From the NCBI GenBank assembly GCA_942486035.1, contig CALNXK010000009.1, positions 771,001 through 835,000 of the forward strand: a stretch of DNA of 64,000 nt, given 5' to 3'. A program made the position numbers and the translations under genes. The DNA is from Porites lobata (Eukaryota > Cnidaria > Anthozoa > Scleractinia > Poritidae). The notes beneath the pieces were generated by a model, which saw only the letters and a program-made list of their open reading frames with translations, did not search any database and was not told where the DNA came from. Below, in pieces: positions 47,232 to 58,952 of this stretch (positions within the stretch are counted from its first letter, which is position 1; each line of letters opens with the position of its first letter).

Positions 47232-48435
47232 CATGTCCCAATCTCTGCATTCTGTTCACAAGTGCTTCACATTGCTTATTCCAACTGTACATCTCCCCAT
47301 AAGATGCTCTCAGTGATTTAATCTCTTGAAGCCTCATTCCATGCCTTAAACGAACAGCTTCTATTGCTTTTGCCCATTCTGCAGGATCATCTGAATTCAC
47401 GATGCATGCATTACCATGAAGAACATTCTCTAACGCTTTGGCAAATCCTGACCTACTGCCTACAAGAATGGGTAGTCCCGCAGACAAGGCCTCAAGTGCG
47501 ACAAGACCAAATCCCTCTGATTTTGACGGCATTATGGCAATGTCAGCTTCACAAAGCAAATCTTTCAGTCTCTCTCTACTTTGTATAAATTTTCTAACAG
47601 TCAACTGCGCTTCCACAATACCGCGCTGAAGAAGTTTTTCTCTAACTTCTCCTTGCTTTCCTTCAGGCGCTCCAACAAAGATTAGATGATAAGGTTTGTG
47701 ATTCAACCGTTGATCAGTAAATGCGTGAGCAGCAGTGTTGTATCCTTTGAGTTCAAAGTCCTCATCATCCCCACGACCAAATAACAACACTTTAAATTCA
47801 CCATTCTCATTAGGGTCTTGTTTTGCCACTAAATCCCCAAACTCCCTTTGAAAAAGGCCCGGAGTAATGGAAAAAAGGTCTTGATTTGTCTTGCATCGCT
47901 GTAAATATGAGGAGTATGCTTCTTTTAGTCTGGGTCCCACCGGCACAATAAGATCAGCAAGTTTGCAAAGCCCAACTTCTGATTCGTGTTTTGTTTCACC
48001 TTTTGAAATGGGGTCATTGTAGCATTTGTATCTGCTCAGGTCCTCTGGAGCAGTATGAACCACTTGTACCCACTTACAATTTGGAAATTGAGCAGAATCT
48101 CTAATGAATTGTACTTGCCGACCAAGTTTAACACCATGGCCAACAACGATGTCCATGTAGTGGTCCTGGGGTGGGATGCTCAACCAATCAAGACGATCAT
48201 ATGCTGCACGTTCTTTCGCCTCAACAATAGTGATTCCATAGCCATCTGCTTCTCTTATTTCTTTAGTGTTGCAAGCTCCCTCTGGGACTAGTAAAGAAAT
48301 CTTCACCGCTGAATGATTCGAAAGGTGAATAGCAAGCTCTCTGTTTATGGTTGATAACCCACCAGCAGATGAACCCCACTCACCACCAAGAAGAGTAACA
48401 TGTAACACTGGAACACTGGTGTCACCATAGCAAGC
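47232..48435 (-). CDS. Gene B exon 2: GT4-type glycosyltransferase domain
   Basis: A 1,204-bp exon from acceptor CTTGTAG|GCTTGC to donor CATG|GTAAGT. The glycine-rich loop (GGEWGSSAGG) lies at about residues 41-50 of the full protein. The E-x7-E motif is in EGFGLVALE, with its glutamates at about 331 and 339. Both are the expected nucleotide-sugar contacts of GT4 enzymes, and no key residue visibly differs from gene A, so both copies may be active. Reading on past the donor hits a stop after about 20 residues, so an unspliced form would be a free-standing glycosyltransferase of about 450 residues. No signal peptide. Confidence 0.94.
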
Positions 48436-48961
48436 CTACAAGAGCAATGACAATAAATAACAATAAACTGTTGTAAACTGTTGGTACTTCTGTTCAAGAA
48501 CCATGCCCACTTAATTTGCTTCAGTCTTTTACAATAAAAAATTATGATAATTGTTTAATCTAATTCTCGACACTGATCCCTTGTCACGTAATTAAAACTA
48601 ATAAGAAAATAATTGCTAAATTATAAAATAATAGTGAGAGATTTTCACACGTAAACAAGCGATTTCATGTTACCTATTGCATAATATTTTACAAGTCTGT
48701 TACAAGAAATCTCGAATAGAACGAAAGCCTGGGCCAAGAATGAGACTACGCATGCTCCAACTTGCCTGTTACCGCCAGATTCAAAACCTACAATAAATTT
48801 GGCGCGTTTTGATATATAACTTATGCCGGTTTGTTGAACTTTGTCACCGTAAAATGGGCATTGAACTCAGCGCTTTGGTGCTGGCTATACTGCCAAGCTT
48901 TGCTGCTTTCGTGACGGCTACATAAGACGAGTCCGACGGGTTCAAAGGCGGGGAAAATACA

Positions 48962-49442
48962 TCAGGGCAAGGCGATTATCCCTCGTTTACGCTCCAAATA
49001 AACAATTAAGTAGACTCGACCGATCAACTCGACCGATCGCGTTAACCATTTTACTTTCTGATTGTCCTTTTTTCCCCTCATTTTTGTTTTGACGTTCGTT
49101 AATAAATTAACTAGTTTTTTTTCTGTTTCCGCTATCTGAAAGTTGCTTTTGGTTGCCCGACTGAGATCACAGGAAAACACATCAGGTTCTATGGGTAATT
49201 CTATCCTGACCTCAGGGTCTTCTCGCCGGCTTGACCACATCTTTCTTTTAATAGCTCGGTATAAAGGCCCATGAAAAATATGCCTTCTGTCCTCCAATGA
49301 TTCTTCGTCGGAGACAAAACTTTTCTCCAAACAAACGGAAACTGTCCACCGCTGGTACTGAAATCACGCCACTCGTCGAATTGATTTCCAAACCCAACAA
49401 AAGGAATTTTAAATCGTTTCCTTTCCTTGTCCACCCGCACAA
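48962..49442 (-). pseudogene. Frameshifted fragment with a DEWR motif
   Basis: Two overlapping minus-strand frames form one broken coding sequence: the first reads FVGFGNQFDEWRDFSTSGGQ FPFVWRK, the second continues SLEDRRHIFHGPLYRAIKRK and DPEVRIELPIEPDVFSCDL. A GY/GF..xFDEWR motif followed by such a segment occurs, as I recall, in many cnidarian repeat-associated proteins. One frameshift lies in the overlap near 49300. Not in gene A. Confidence 0.5.
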
Positions 49443-49538
49443 TCTCTATATCGTAAAGATTTTTTGTCCGTTTTCGATTTTTTTTGGCATTGCAACCCTT
49501 CAGATCATTTTGCTTCTCTGCATAACGTTTTGGTGTGC

Positions 49539-50062
49539 ATAGCCTGCGAACGGCAGACGTTTCTCCTCGCTCATCGTCGCTGACGGACGTTTCGCGAGGA
49601 GGAACGTCTGCGACTCAGCGACAGAAATTCCATACTCATTACGTAAATCAATGTTTACTCAATAAATCCGGTAGTCATGGGCTTCCAAATGCAAATTTGC
49701 TCAATTTTACGTTTATCTTGGTCAATTTTGGAAAAGTGTTGTGTTTATCTGCGAATGAGATCCAGCAAAACTCAAATGCTTCTTGTAGAGAAGACTATAT
49801 TCCACAAATATTGACTGTTTTGTTAGAGATTCATCGCGTTAACATTTGACCTTTGCCGCCTTTTGTCTTTTGTCTGTCATTCGTAAACAATAGCTAAAAC
49901 AATGAAGCTACTCCGTCGACCAATTAGCGCTTCTGACCGGATTACGGACAGATTTTGCGTCATCAGTATGGAATTTCTTTCGCTGAGTCGCAGACGTTTC
50001 TCCTCGCGAAACGTCCCTCAACGGCGATAAGCAAGGAGAAACGTCTGCCTTTCGCAGGCTAT
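49539..50062. mobile_element. 524-bp element with roughly 105-base terminal inverted repeats
   Basis: Ends ATAGCCTGCGAACGGCAGAC and inverse; arms run through CAGACGTTTCTCCTCG, GAGTCGCAGACG and ATTCCATAC. Flanked by GGTGTGC and GGTGGGC, a probable target duplication with one mismatch. Confidence 0.85.
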
Positions 50063-50535
50063 GGTGGGCATAATTCTCTCTTTAGACGATTCGCCATCTT
50101 GCAATTTGATACTACTGCGCAACCACGTTAGTTCCCCCTGTATGTAAGAGTCACAAATATCTAATGCCCTTCTGCGTGGGAAATGACTTTGATGTGTTTT
50201 GGCATGTATTTGTCACTTTCGTTTTTTCAAATGTAATACAAAACACAAACTTCAATTAGGTGTATAGAGGTAAATCGAAGTTATCCACTAAACAAACAAG
50301 GCATAATTAACCATAAATTTCTTGGATCTTGTGAACTAAAAGCACCCTTATGTGAACATATTGGCCGACTGTCAAGTCAAATGTTGACCAGGCCTCATTT
50401 GAAATAATGCTTAATATTAGTCAACATGACAACCATTTCAGTCAACAAATGCAAGCTGACATGTCAACGATAGTATAATATTCATGAATAAAGTAATTTA
50501 ACTTTTTGTAACAAGAAATAAAAAAAAGAATGAAC

Positions 50536-50607
50536 CTCTGAATTGTCCAGACTCCTTGTTGACCTTGTTGCTTTCACGACCTCAGGATAATCAGATGAGG
50601 CAGCCAT
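50536..50607 (-). CDS. Gene B exon 1: start codon and N-terminus
   Basis: A 72-bp exon reading MAASSDYPEVVKATRSTRSL then DNSE. An in-frame TAA lies two codons upstream of the ATG. Compared with gene A there is a 9-bp tandem duplication (extra residues RST), which keeps frame. Donor GAG|GTTCAT is weak but conserved between copies. Confidence 0.72.
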
Positions 50608-51489
50608 GACTGATTAATACATGTTGAAGGGGAATATAAGTCCTTGCTATAGTAACATATTAATCATACTTTCCACTTGTCAGATAATACTAATGTGACT
50701 CTCAAGCTGTCAGTGCTGTAGTTAACCCAGTGAATAGTGGTATGTATCCACCTTTTAAACAAAAGGGTCCTGTTGGATTCACAGGCCTGACATTTTGAGG
50801 TAAGGATTTGAAGAGCACTTCACCAGGTAGACTCCATGGACACTGCCTTGCAAATGAATAGTGAAACACAATAATATAAAAAAGGTAAACTTGCCTAACT
50901 TATCGCCTAGTTGTTTTGGTTTTTGTTTTATTGGGGTATAACTCAACAGCAAGAATACACACAGCCAGTTTCCTTGCAGGATCGAGTGTCTCATATATTA
51001 CTAACTGCAGCTGGGTTGCACTGAAATGATCTAATGAGATATGTCCAGGTTTGTACACAGACTTTGCAAAAATATTATAAAGCAGTGAAAGAGGAGGTTG
51101 AGAGGGCCTCAACAGAACCTGCGATTTTTGTGAAACTTTCAAAAAATTGGACAAACATGAAATAGATAATTTCCAAGTTGTTCCATCAGCCTCTGTTTTA
51201 CAGCCAGGCTAATTGCGAAGCCATTGATATAAAAATATTTTTTTGGTAATTCACTAACACGGTTTTGCACTTAATTAGCCTCGTTTGGAAAGCAATATAT
51301 TTTGAAACTCGCAGAAGGCCTATAGTATTTTACTGAGCCATCAAATGAAGTAGGTGAACCGTTTCATTGCAGGGGGAGCGGGGTGGGGGAGGGTTGGGGG
51401 TTGTTGGTTGTTGGGAATGTGGCCGGGAATTGAGTTACTTGTTAAAGCAAGAGAGAGAACCCTGGGAACGAAGTTGGTTTGATTGGTCA
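50608..51489. other. Upstream region of gene B
   Basis: Non-coding; aligns to the flanks of the TTAA element upstream of gene A (14199-14347 and 15706-16500) and so preserves its empty site. Confidence 0.6.
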
Positions 51490-54400
51490 GTTATTGTTGA
51501 GCTATTTTAAAAAAATAGCTCATATGTCAGTGGTGTGAGCGTATGTATCTTTGTGGCTTCGTATGTCCGGATGTTTGTTGCAATAGCCAATAAGGTTAAA
51601 GGTACTATGAGTTGATGCTTAGGAACCAATGAGATCTTGGCATCTATTAAATTGAATTAAACATGGCATTGCTAAAGGGAAATTGGACCGCCATCTTGAT
51701 TCTTCATATTTCGTCTTTTATTACGGCTACAGGTGTTTACAAGCATTACATTAAATATCTTCATGATTCAAACGCTGTGTACAGTGATGCAGCTGTTTAA
51801 GGGTTCATATTTTAGCGTGGATGCTGCTTCAAGACATTTCTGACCGAATTAGGTTATCGCGAAAGGTACAACGCACGTATCTATGAGTTCTGTTTCACCT
51901 GCTTTAAGGTAGAGTATAAAAGATCATATATTTTCAAAGCTCTTCCAATGAAACAAAATTGATATTTAGATATGGACTTTAATTCGAAAGTATGCGGCCT
52001 ATAAATTGTGGTTTTAGGTGTTTGAAAGGCAGCCTATTTTTTTGGAAGTTGTAGCGGGTATTGCTAATCCTGTAAACAAGCTTTATTCAGTTTTCTCTCG
52101 CTTACAATTTAAAGTTCAACAGAACTTTTTCGCTCCGGCCAAAAAAAAAAATAAAAAAGCATGAATAAGTGAACAACATGATACATCCTTCCTGCTTACT
52201 AAGTATTGTAGTTATTTAAATTTACTTATTGAAACGTATTTTATTCAGTAAAGATACGTATCTTAAGCCTGGTTTCCATAAGATCGCTACGATTGCTGTG
52301 ATCGCTAACAAAAAAAACGTTCAGCGATCGCAGCGATCATAGCAATCATAAGGAAACTACTTTCCAGCGATCGCAGCGACAACGATCGCTGAGAAAGATT
52401 TTTTGCTATCTCAGCGATCGCTGGAAAGTGGTTTCCATATGATCACTATGATCGCTGCGATCGCTGACTTTTTTTTGTCTCAGCGATAGCAGCGATCACA
52501 GTGATCGTAGCGATAATATGGAAACCAGGCTTTAAAAAGAAACATTTGCGTTAGGGAATAAAGTTGGAAGACGGTAGTTGGCATTTATAAGATATTGTTT
52601 TATTGAGTGGAATAACATGATATGGGTAAGAGTATATTTCGGCAGTTTCAATTGACAATTTTCTTGGAAGTTAATAAATGTTAGGCTGTGAACCTTGACG
52701 TTGCATGAAACATAATTTAATTGCAGATATTGTAAAACCGAAGTGATTTCTTAAAATCGTTGGAGAAAATTTTCTAGAAACTAACAATTTGCCTTTTTTT
52801 ACCTACGAAATGTAAAAGAACCAAAGTCCAGCATCTTCAAGTGCAAATTGTGTGCATTAGTTATTTTTATAATTCTGTTTACTGGATTACCGTGTGATAA
52901 CTCGAATTCCCTCACGTACGAAGCACGAAAGGGGCAAAGTCCGACACTTTCACGTGCAAACTGTGTGATTCTACATCTCATGCTGGCTTTTCACAGTAAT
53001 TGCCCCCGCAGGGATTTCACCCAGAAGGCGAAATCCCGAGGAGGCAACTCTAGTAACTCGCGCCAAGAGCCATAATAGGGAGTTTAAGATACGCAGACTA
53101 CGGACTACGAACCACGGCTGGACGAGCGTTGTCCTTTGTTTGTAGCACTGGGTTGAGTCGTGCAAATATAGAACGTTAAGATTGCACTACAGATAGTAGA
53201 CTACGAAAGAAGAGGCGGAGAGGGAAACAACACGCAAAGATTTTCTTGTTTTCATCACAGTTAACCTTGCCGCGAATATTCCGCTTCTATTCACCTCGTG
53301 TTAAAGAATATTAAAGTGCTTAATTGTTAATTGTCCAATGTGAAGCACGGTACAAAATATCAGTCAAAGCAGGAAAAGGTGTTTTCCACATGATTCCTGG
53401 TCATGTCCTTAAGAAAAATACTCGAAACCTTTATACGTTTTTTTCCTTCCTCTTTCAACAGAAAATACGTCCACACGGTCGCTTGTACGGTCGTCTTTGA
53501 AGGACCCGCGCATTTTGTGTTCAACGCTTATCCGGGCCGCAATGCTACTTGTCCTCTTTCCAGCTGTTCCAACAAAAACGATGGTCCACGCGGTCGCCTT
53601 AACTGCATTTCTACCGTTTCTTGTAAAGGATCCGTTTGTGTAGAAGTTTTAACCATTTTCTATGGTAGGTTCTTCGTTGAAGAGGGACAATTGATCAAGT
53701 ACACACCCTCCACATCGTCCCTCCACTTAGGCAGCCGTTTTTTTCATTTATTGACCCCGCCTCGCTTTGGCCCGCTAAATCTTCCGGAAGTCAACCAGTT
53801 TACCGCATGGTCCCCATAGTTCTAAAAATAACTTTTTTGAAATTAAGATATCCCAAGGGCGTGACTGGGAGACTCCCTCTCTGTCCTATTATGGCTCTTG
53901 CTCGCGTGTATATTAAGGAAAGTACTTACAGTTGAAATATACAGTCGTACAGACAATATGGAAAAAATCTCGAATTGCTTGAACAGCTTAAAGATAGAAA
54001 ATCCCGAAGGGACCGCTCAGGTAGATTTTGTGACATTTATTGTGCAGTCATACTTCAATACTCTTTTGCGTTACGCAGGGACATTCTGTGGAGCAGTTGT
54101 TTTGAAAGTTATGGACCAAAAGACACTCGTTAAGAGCAGATGAGGTTATAAGGTACGTTTACTGTGTATGATAACACTTGGAGAGTTTGCCAGAAATGAG
54201 TTCACAAATCTTTGATTTATATTGGAAACCTTGCCAGACACTCTTTCTCTCTCTTTGACCGGAATAAGACTCAGCCCCAAACAAGCAAGACGAGTGAACA
54301 ACGGCTAGCTTATCACTAGCAGAACGATGGACGATTACAGAAATTCGCCGACAATCAAATTCTGTGCTGACTTATTCCCTGCTCACAGATGTCCTTCGTT

Positions 54401-55330
54401 ATAAAGTTTCAAATAAGACTAGAATGCGCGAACGTGAATCGATCAAACGTCCTTTTAATTTCCAAGGCTTACTTTCCGGCAAGTAAAATGAACTGAATGT
54501 AAAAAGTGAAAGAGAAATCTTTAGTTTTGTAACTAGTAACTAAACAAAGGCTCTTTTCTTTTAAGAAGTAAAAACTCATGGGCACCCAACGTCAATTTTT
54601 GAAAAATATCTGTCCGGAAGATGACTTGAGATCTAGAATTTTCGGAACATTAGTTCTAAAATTTCTTGCTTGCCTGCCTCTACTAGGATTTTCTAACACC
54701 TAAAAAATGGTATAATTGGGGCCATTTTTAAGGTATCATCCAGGGTAAAAAATCATAAAAAGGTCACCTAGAATTTTCGGGAGCCTTTTTTCTGACTGAA
54801 ATTTTCGAAAAGGTGTAAGTTTTGATCCCTACAATTTTCGGATCACTAGATTTTCAGCTAGGAAATCTTAACAGATGAAACATTTTTAGGGGATAAAAAT
54901 ATGCCTATATCTACCGCTTAAATACTAAAATACGTTCAACAATGCTATGTTTAAGTGGTTCTGAACCACATTCTCGTTGGGTGCCCCTGAGAGTTAAAGA
55001 CTGTTTCATTAAACTAGAATCGCACGTGATAACCTCGTGAATAATGATGATGCAACCATCTACAACAATGATAAATGTCTTAACTATTCGGTATTCGACG
55101 ACCCATTATTTTAAGAAACCATGAAGAAACCTTGAAACCTTCGAGTCTTCCCTCTAAGCAACGTTTGGTGAGTTTATATTCATAGTGCTTTAACAAATTG
55201 TTTTATTTTGCACCAGATGTCTGAAGAAACGACAAAGAAAAGTGAATTTATCAGATCGAATAAGTCAGCTATGCGCTGCGGTTCTCGTTTTCATTAATCT
55301 ACAGCAATACCCAAGTTCGCACAAAACATA
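51490..55330. repeat. Inverted partial copy of the intron 5 segment
   Basis: Pieces of this stretch are inverse copies of gene A intron 5: 52800-53000 matches 8270-8430 inverted, and 55020-55310 matches 7860-8160 inverted. 51500-51900 is inverse to 43170-43620 in gene B. It also holds a palindromic MITE (52263-52535). The plus-strand frame at 53403-53819 is open for 138 codons but I recognise nothing in it. Confidence 0.7.
52263..52535. mobile_element. Palindromic MITE rich in GCGATCGC
   Basis: TTAAGCCTGGTTTCCATA at the left and the inverse TATGGAAACCAGGCTTTAA at the right; the interior is a chain of AGCGATCGCAGCGATC-type inverted repeats. TTAA-like ends suggest piggyBac-type insertion. Confidence 0.85.
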
Positions 55331-55389
55331 GCCTTAATTTAGGATTAAAACAGTAGATTGCCGATACTGTTACACTGAAGCATTCAAAA

Positions 55390-55710
55390 TACCGTAAAAT
55401 TCCGAAAATAAGCCCCTCCATGTGTAAGCCCCTCCAAATATAAGCCCCCCAAACGGATAACGCAAAAAATCCTCCGTTGAATCGGCCCTCCAAATATAAG
55501 CCCCCCGGGGGCTTGTACTTGGAAAATTACACTCAAATACAAAGTAAAACATAGCAAAAACGATAGATTTACTTCCAACTATAAGGCTAGCCCAGTCAAT
55601 TTAGAAACGCAAAATTTCCCTCCGAATATAAGCCCCTCCAAAAATAAGCCCCTCAAAAAGGGCCTTTGAAAAATATAAGCCCCGGGGCTTATTTTCGGAA
55701 TTTTACGGTA
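55390..55710. mobile_element. 321-bp MITE
   Basis: Terminal inverted repeats TACCGTAAAATTCCGAAAAT and inverse; inner AATAAGCCCC repeats occur several times in both orientations. Related motifs (AATAAGCGCCC) appear near 6928-6980. Confidence 0.85.
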
Positions 55711-55859
55711 GCTCATGCACATAAAACGTGTCTGTGTTTACTTCTCGTTTCGGATATGGTACTTGCGGAAATGAATATTCACGAGCTAATGATATTACGC
55801 AGTTGAATACAAGAAAGTATTTACTTATTTAAGAGGAAAAAAAGTTGCATTATTCCGAC

Positions 55860-56640
55860 TTACAATTTGATCGAAATGCCTTGGCGGCCATTAATTACCA
55901 CTGAAGAATCAAAATGTTCGTTCATTATTTCAAAATACATAAGCTTACTGTGTAAGACTCGATGCTAGTTCAATCAGTGCTCAAAGCCGGAAGTGGGTTG
56001 ATCGTATGATTTTCTCGTCAAAAATACCAACGCGTTTCATCTTGGTTAAGCTGGTTAACGTTACAATTTCGATAAAGAGGAGTTCATTAATATTTTAGGT
56101 GGAAATAATTTTTCTTGAACTTCTTTAAAAGTTCAAGCTGCACTTTAAGCTCAGCTAAACTTGCGAACATTGCTTATTAAATTCAATATTGCTGCATAGT
56201 CTTTAGTTAAAGAGGAGACTTAAAGGAAAAAAAAACAGACAAAGATAAGAATCCTTACCCTGCCGTAGCTAAACAGCTCGACGTTCAGCTGTTAGTTTCT
56301 AACTTTTGATGTTCTTCCAGTAGCATCTCCTCTAATCTGACTCCTAAAATCAACACCGCTCAAATTAGACTGTAGCCTGAGTATCAGGCCTGTCCAACCT
56401 TGTCCCCAGGGTCTTCTCTTTTTCCAATATAGCGGCGGCAGGAGAGAGGACTGGACAGATCACCTCACGCGAAAACAGGTTGGGTGCCTTACGAGAGTCC
56501 ACCTGTTAGGAGTCCAACATCCATGTTTCTTCTAATGGAGTCAGTAAGAAAAGTCATTGCTGACTGTGTAGAGCACTTACGAACGTGGCGACGGAATCCG
56601 CAGTGGTATCTTGAAAACAGGTCACGTGAACCTGCACGTC
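55860..56640 (-). other. Conserved region upstream of gene B
   Basis: Aligns to 16550-17350 and 18090-18180 upstream of gene A. Two donor-like sites on the minus strand (GTAAGG by 56259, GTAAGT by 56581) are kept in both copies. Possible promoter and untranslated exons; not provable from sequence alone. Confidence 0.35.
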
Positions 56641-56933
56641 AAGGCCAATTGGTTTGCAAAGCGCGGGATTCCCTGGCACGTACAGTATGTAAACAACACA
56701 GTATGTGCCCGGTATCCGGACAATTCAGTTTAACATTGCAATAACTTTCCTTTCTTAGTCGCAAGAGTTCTGAAATTTGGCCTAGAGACAATCTAAAGTC
56801 CTTAATATGACGAAAGACACCTTCCCTTCGTTTCCATCGCGAAATTAACCAACACAAGCTCGCAATAATCTTATCCACTCTTATCGATAATATTTTTGTA
56901 AAGAACCCTGAACATGTCAAAATCAGTGGAAAC

Positions 56934-58795
56934 TTGATATCTGACGTAAGCGACTACTCTTCCCAGTTGCCTGGAGGACAATGTTGGAAAGTGGTGCAGT
57001 ATGCCAGTCGCAGCCTCACCGACCTGGAGAAATGGTACAGCCATATTGAATCAAAAACTTTAGCAAGTGATTTTGGGTGCAATAAATTTCACCTGTTCCT
57101 GTATGGAAGACCCTTTAAGATCGTGACAGACTCAGAGCCTCTCGAAAGTGTGTTCAACAAACCCACCCCTACATCCTCGGTCCAGATCCAAAGGATCGCC
57201 AACCATATGATGGACTACGATTTCGTGGTCGAGTATCGTCCTGGGAAAGAGAACTGGCATATCAGATTACACCTCACGGCACCCTATGCCACTCTGCGAG
57301 TGATCCAACTTTGAATTGAGAACGACTACGGAGGTACGGCGTTATGTAAACTATGTTGTAACGTGCAGCACGCCCAAAGCTGTCACCAGAAACCAAGTAA
57401 AGGAGGCCACTGACGAAGATCCAGCACTACAAGCGCTAAAGAAATGTATCAGCCAAGGCTGGATAGACACAAATGATGCAAAGGCACAACAATATAGGCA
57501 AGTTTTCCATGAACTAACCGTAGTAGAAGGGATTGTATTGAGAGGGGACCGGATCGTTGTGCCCGTAAAACTCAGCGTGGACTTTTGCGGACCAATGGCG
57601 AGTGGTGACATCGCCCTCATATTCTACCCTCAGTATGCCAGATACCCAGTGGTTGAATTCGAGGAGTCCAAGAGCGAGAAAGCAGGAATACCGATAATCA
57701 GGAGGATGTTCGACACATATGGGGTGCAAAAAGAGATCAAATCAGATAACGGACCACCCTTCAACAGCCATAAATTTGAAGAATACTCTCAAGAGGAGGG
57801 GTTTAAGCACCGTTAAGTGACACCTGGATGGGCAGAAGCAAACTGCGATGTAGAAAGGTTTATGCAGAGAATAAAGAAGACCGCTGGGATCGCTTCTTTG
57901 GAAGTCAAACCTGTGAGGAATGAAGTGCACAGGGGAATCAGGGCATACAGAGTAAGTGAGCATGCAACTACTGCAGTCATCCTGAACAGGCTCATGCTCG
58001 GAAGGGAATTACGTGGAAAGTTCCCTGAGGTCAAGGGACAACCTAAACATAGGGACGACACGATTATTCGCTATCGCGACCGAGAACAAAAACAGAAGAT
58101 GAAGCAATACGCTGGCAAAAGAAGACACCCAGCCGTGATGAAAATTTAAGTCGGGGACACGGTGTTGTGCAAGCAGGAACGAATGACAGCCTGACGCCTT
58201 TGTGTTACCCGGATCGTATGGTAGTCATTGGCGTCAAGGAAAGCATGATTACTGCCAAGAACAGCGTGAGGATTCGCACCAGGAATTACGCCGTATAGAA
58301 GCTGCTTAAAAAGGGTTGCAGGGAATCACCTCCGTGTGATGATTCTGAAAGCGATGGTGCATTTGAACCGGATGCGGTTAAAATTGATAGGTCATGTGAA
58401 CCCCCTCAAGGTCCAGAGCAATCCAGAGCAGGCTCGGGTGGAGATACAGTGTCAACGGACAGATCCAGTGAATCACGGCAAGGTCATGAGCAGCCAGGAG
58501 CAAACAGCGACACAGTTGAATACGATAGTAGGCAGAAATCTGGGCATCCCGGATCAGAGCGTGACACAGATAGAAGACATGCGTCCTGGGACAGGCCCAG
58601 TAGGAAAACAAGATCGACAAAGAACACTAAATACAGCGAAAAGCGAACATTTGCTTGTCTACTATATTAGATTCTGCAAAGGACTCAAGGACTTTACTTG
58701 TTATTAGCAATTTTTTATTTTATTTAGTTTATTTATTTAGGGTTTTTGGTGTTCTTTCGCACCGGTGCTCTCTATCCACGTGATGGGAGGAGAGA
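56934..58795 (+). pseudogene. Ty3-type LTR retrotransposon pol remnant
   Basis: Reads RNase H (QYASRSLTDLEKWYSHIESK, FKIVTDSEPLESVF, VVEYRPGKENW) at 56934-57314. After a frame change, integrase core pieces follow at 57316-58149: SVDFCGPM, then YGVQKEIKSDNGPPFNSHKF and VERFM, covering the D, D and E positions. The zinc-binding part between VVPVKL and SVDFCGP is deleted. In-frame stops occur at 57312, 57814 and 58147, and the C-terminal charged tail resumes in another frame at about 58340-58670. Gag, protease and RT are absent. Confidence 0.85.
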
Positions 58796-58952
58796 TGTAA
58801 TGGAGTGATGCGTGACACGCCTAGTGACGCTAATAGTATGCATATTAGGTGTTGTTATTTATAACGTGTGAGGTCATCCTACAATAGAGAGAGTAATACG
58901 GACGTTAACGGTAGCTTTACGAATTGTGAAGTACGTAAGATGCAAACTTGAC
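58796..58952 (+). repeat. Probable 3' LTR of the Ty3 remnant
   Basis: A polypurine tract GGGAGGAGAGA is followed by TGTAATGG, the usual junction into a 3' LTR; a candidate end is TTGACA at 58952. No 5' LTR is visible to confirm the limits. Confidence 0.4.

Larger units (their letters stand above)
48436..50535 (-). other. Gene B intron 1
   Basis: A 2.1-kb intron versus 0.9 kb in gene A; the surplus holds a broken coding fragment (48962-49442) and a 524-bp element (49539-50062). Confidence 0.65.
23516..50607 (-). other. Gene B: complete glycosyltransferase - TRADD-N-like - ankyrin repeat gene
   Basis: Nine exons on the minus strand: 50536-50607, 47232-48435, 46678-46875, 44684-45103, 43814-43899, 38071-38118, 37820-37918, 29235-29333, 23516-26377. 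They sum to 5,088 bp, an exact 1,696 codons with stop. Predicted protein is 1,695 residues: N-terminus 1-24, GT4 domain about 25-425, linker 426-491, TRADD-N-like domain 492-631, linker 632-676, ankyrin repeats 677-742 on two exons, a non-repeat bridge of about 100 residues, then about 26 repeats. Introns are larger than in gene A because of many inserted elements. The C-terminus looks shortened compared with an older state (see 21264-23515). Confidence 0.87.

Noticed and set aside
53403..53819. 138-codon plus-strand frame
   Set aside because: No recognisable domain, no partner exon, and it lies in a stretch made of repeat pieces; too little support to call a gene.
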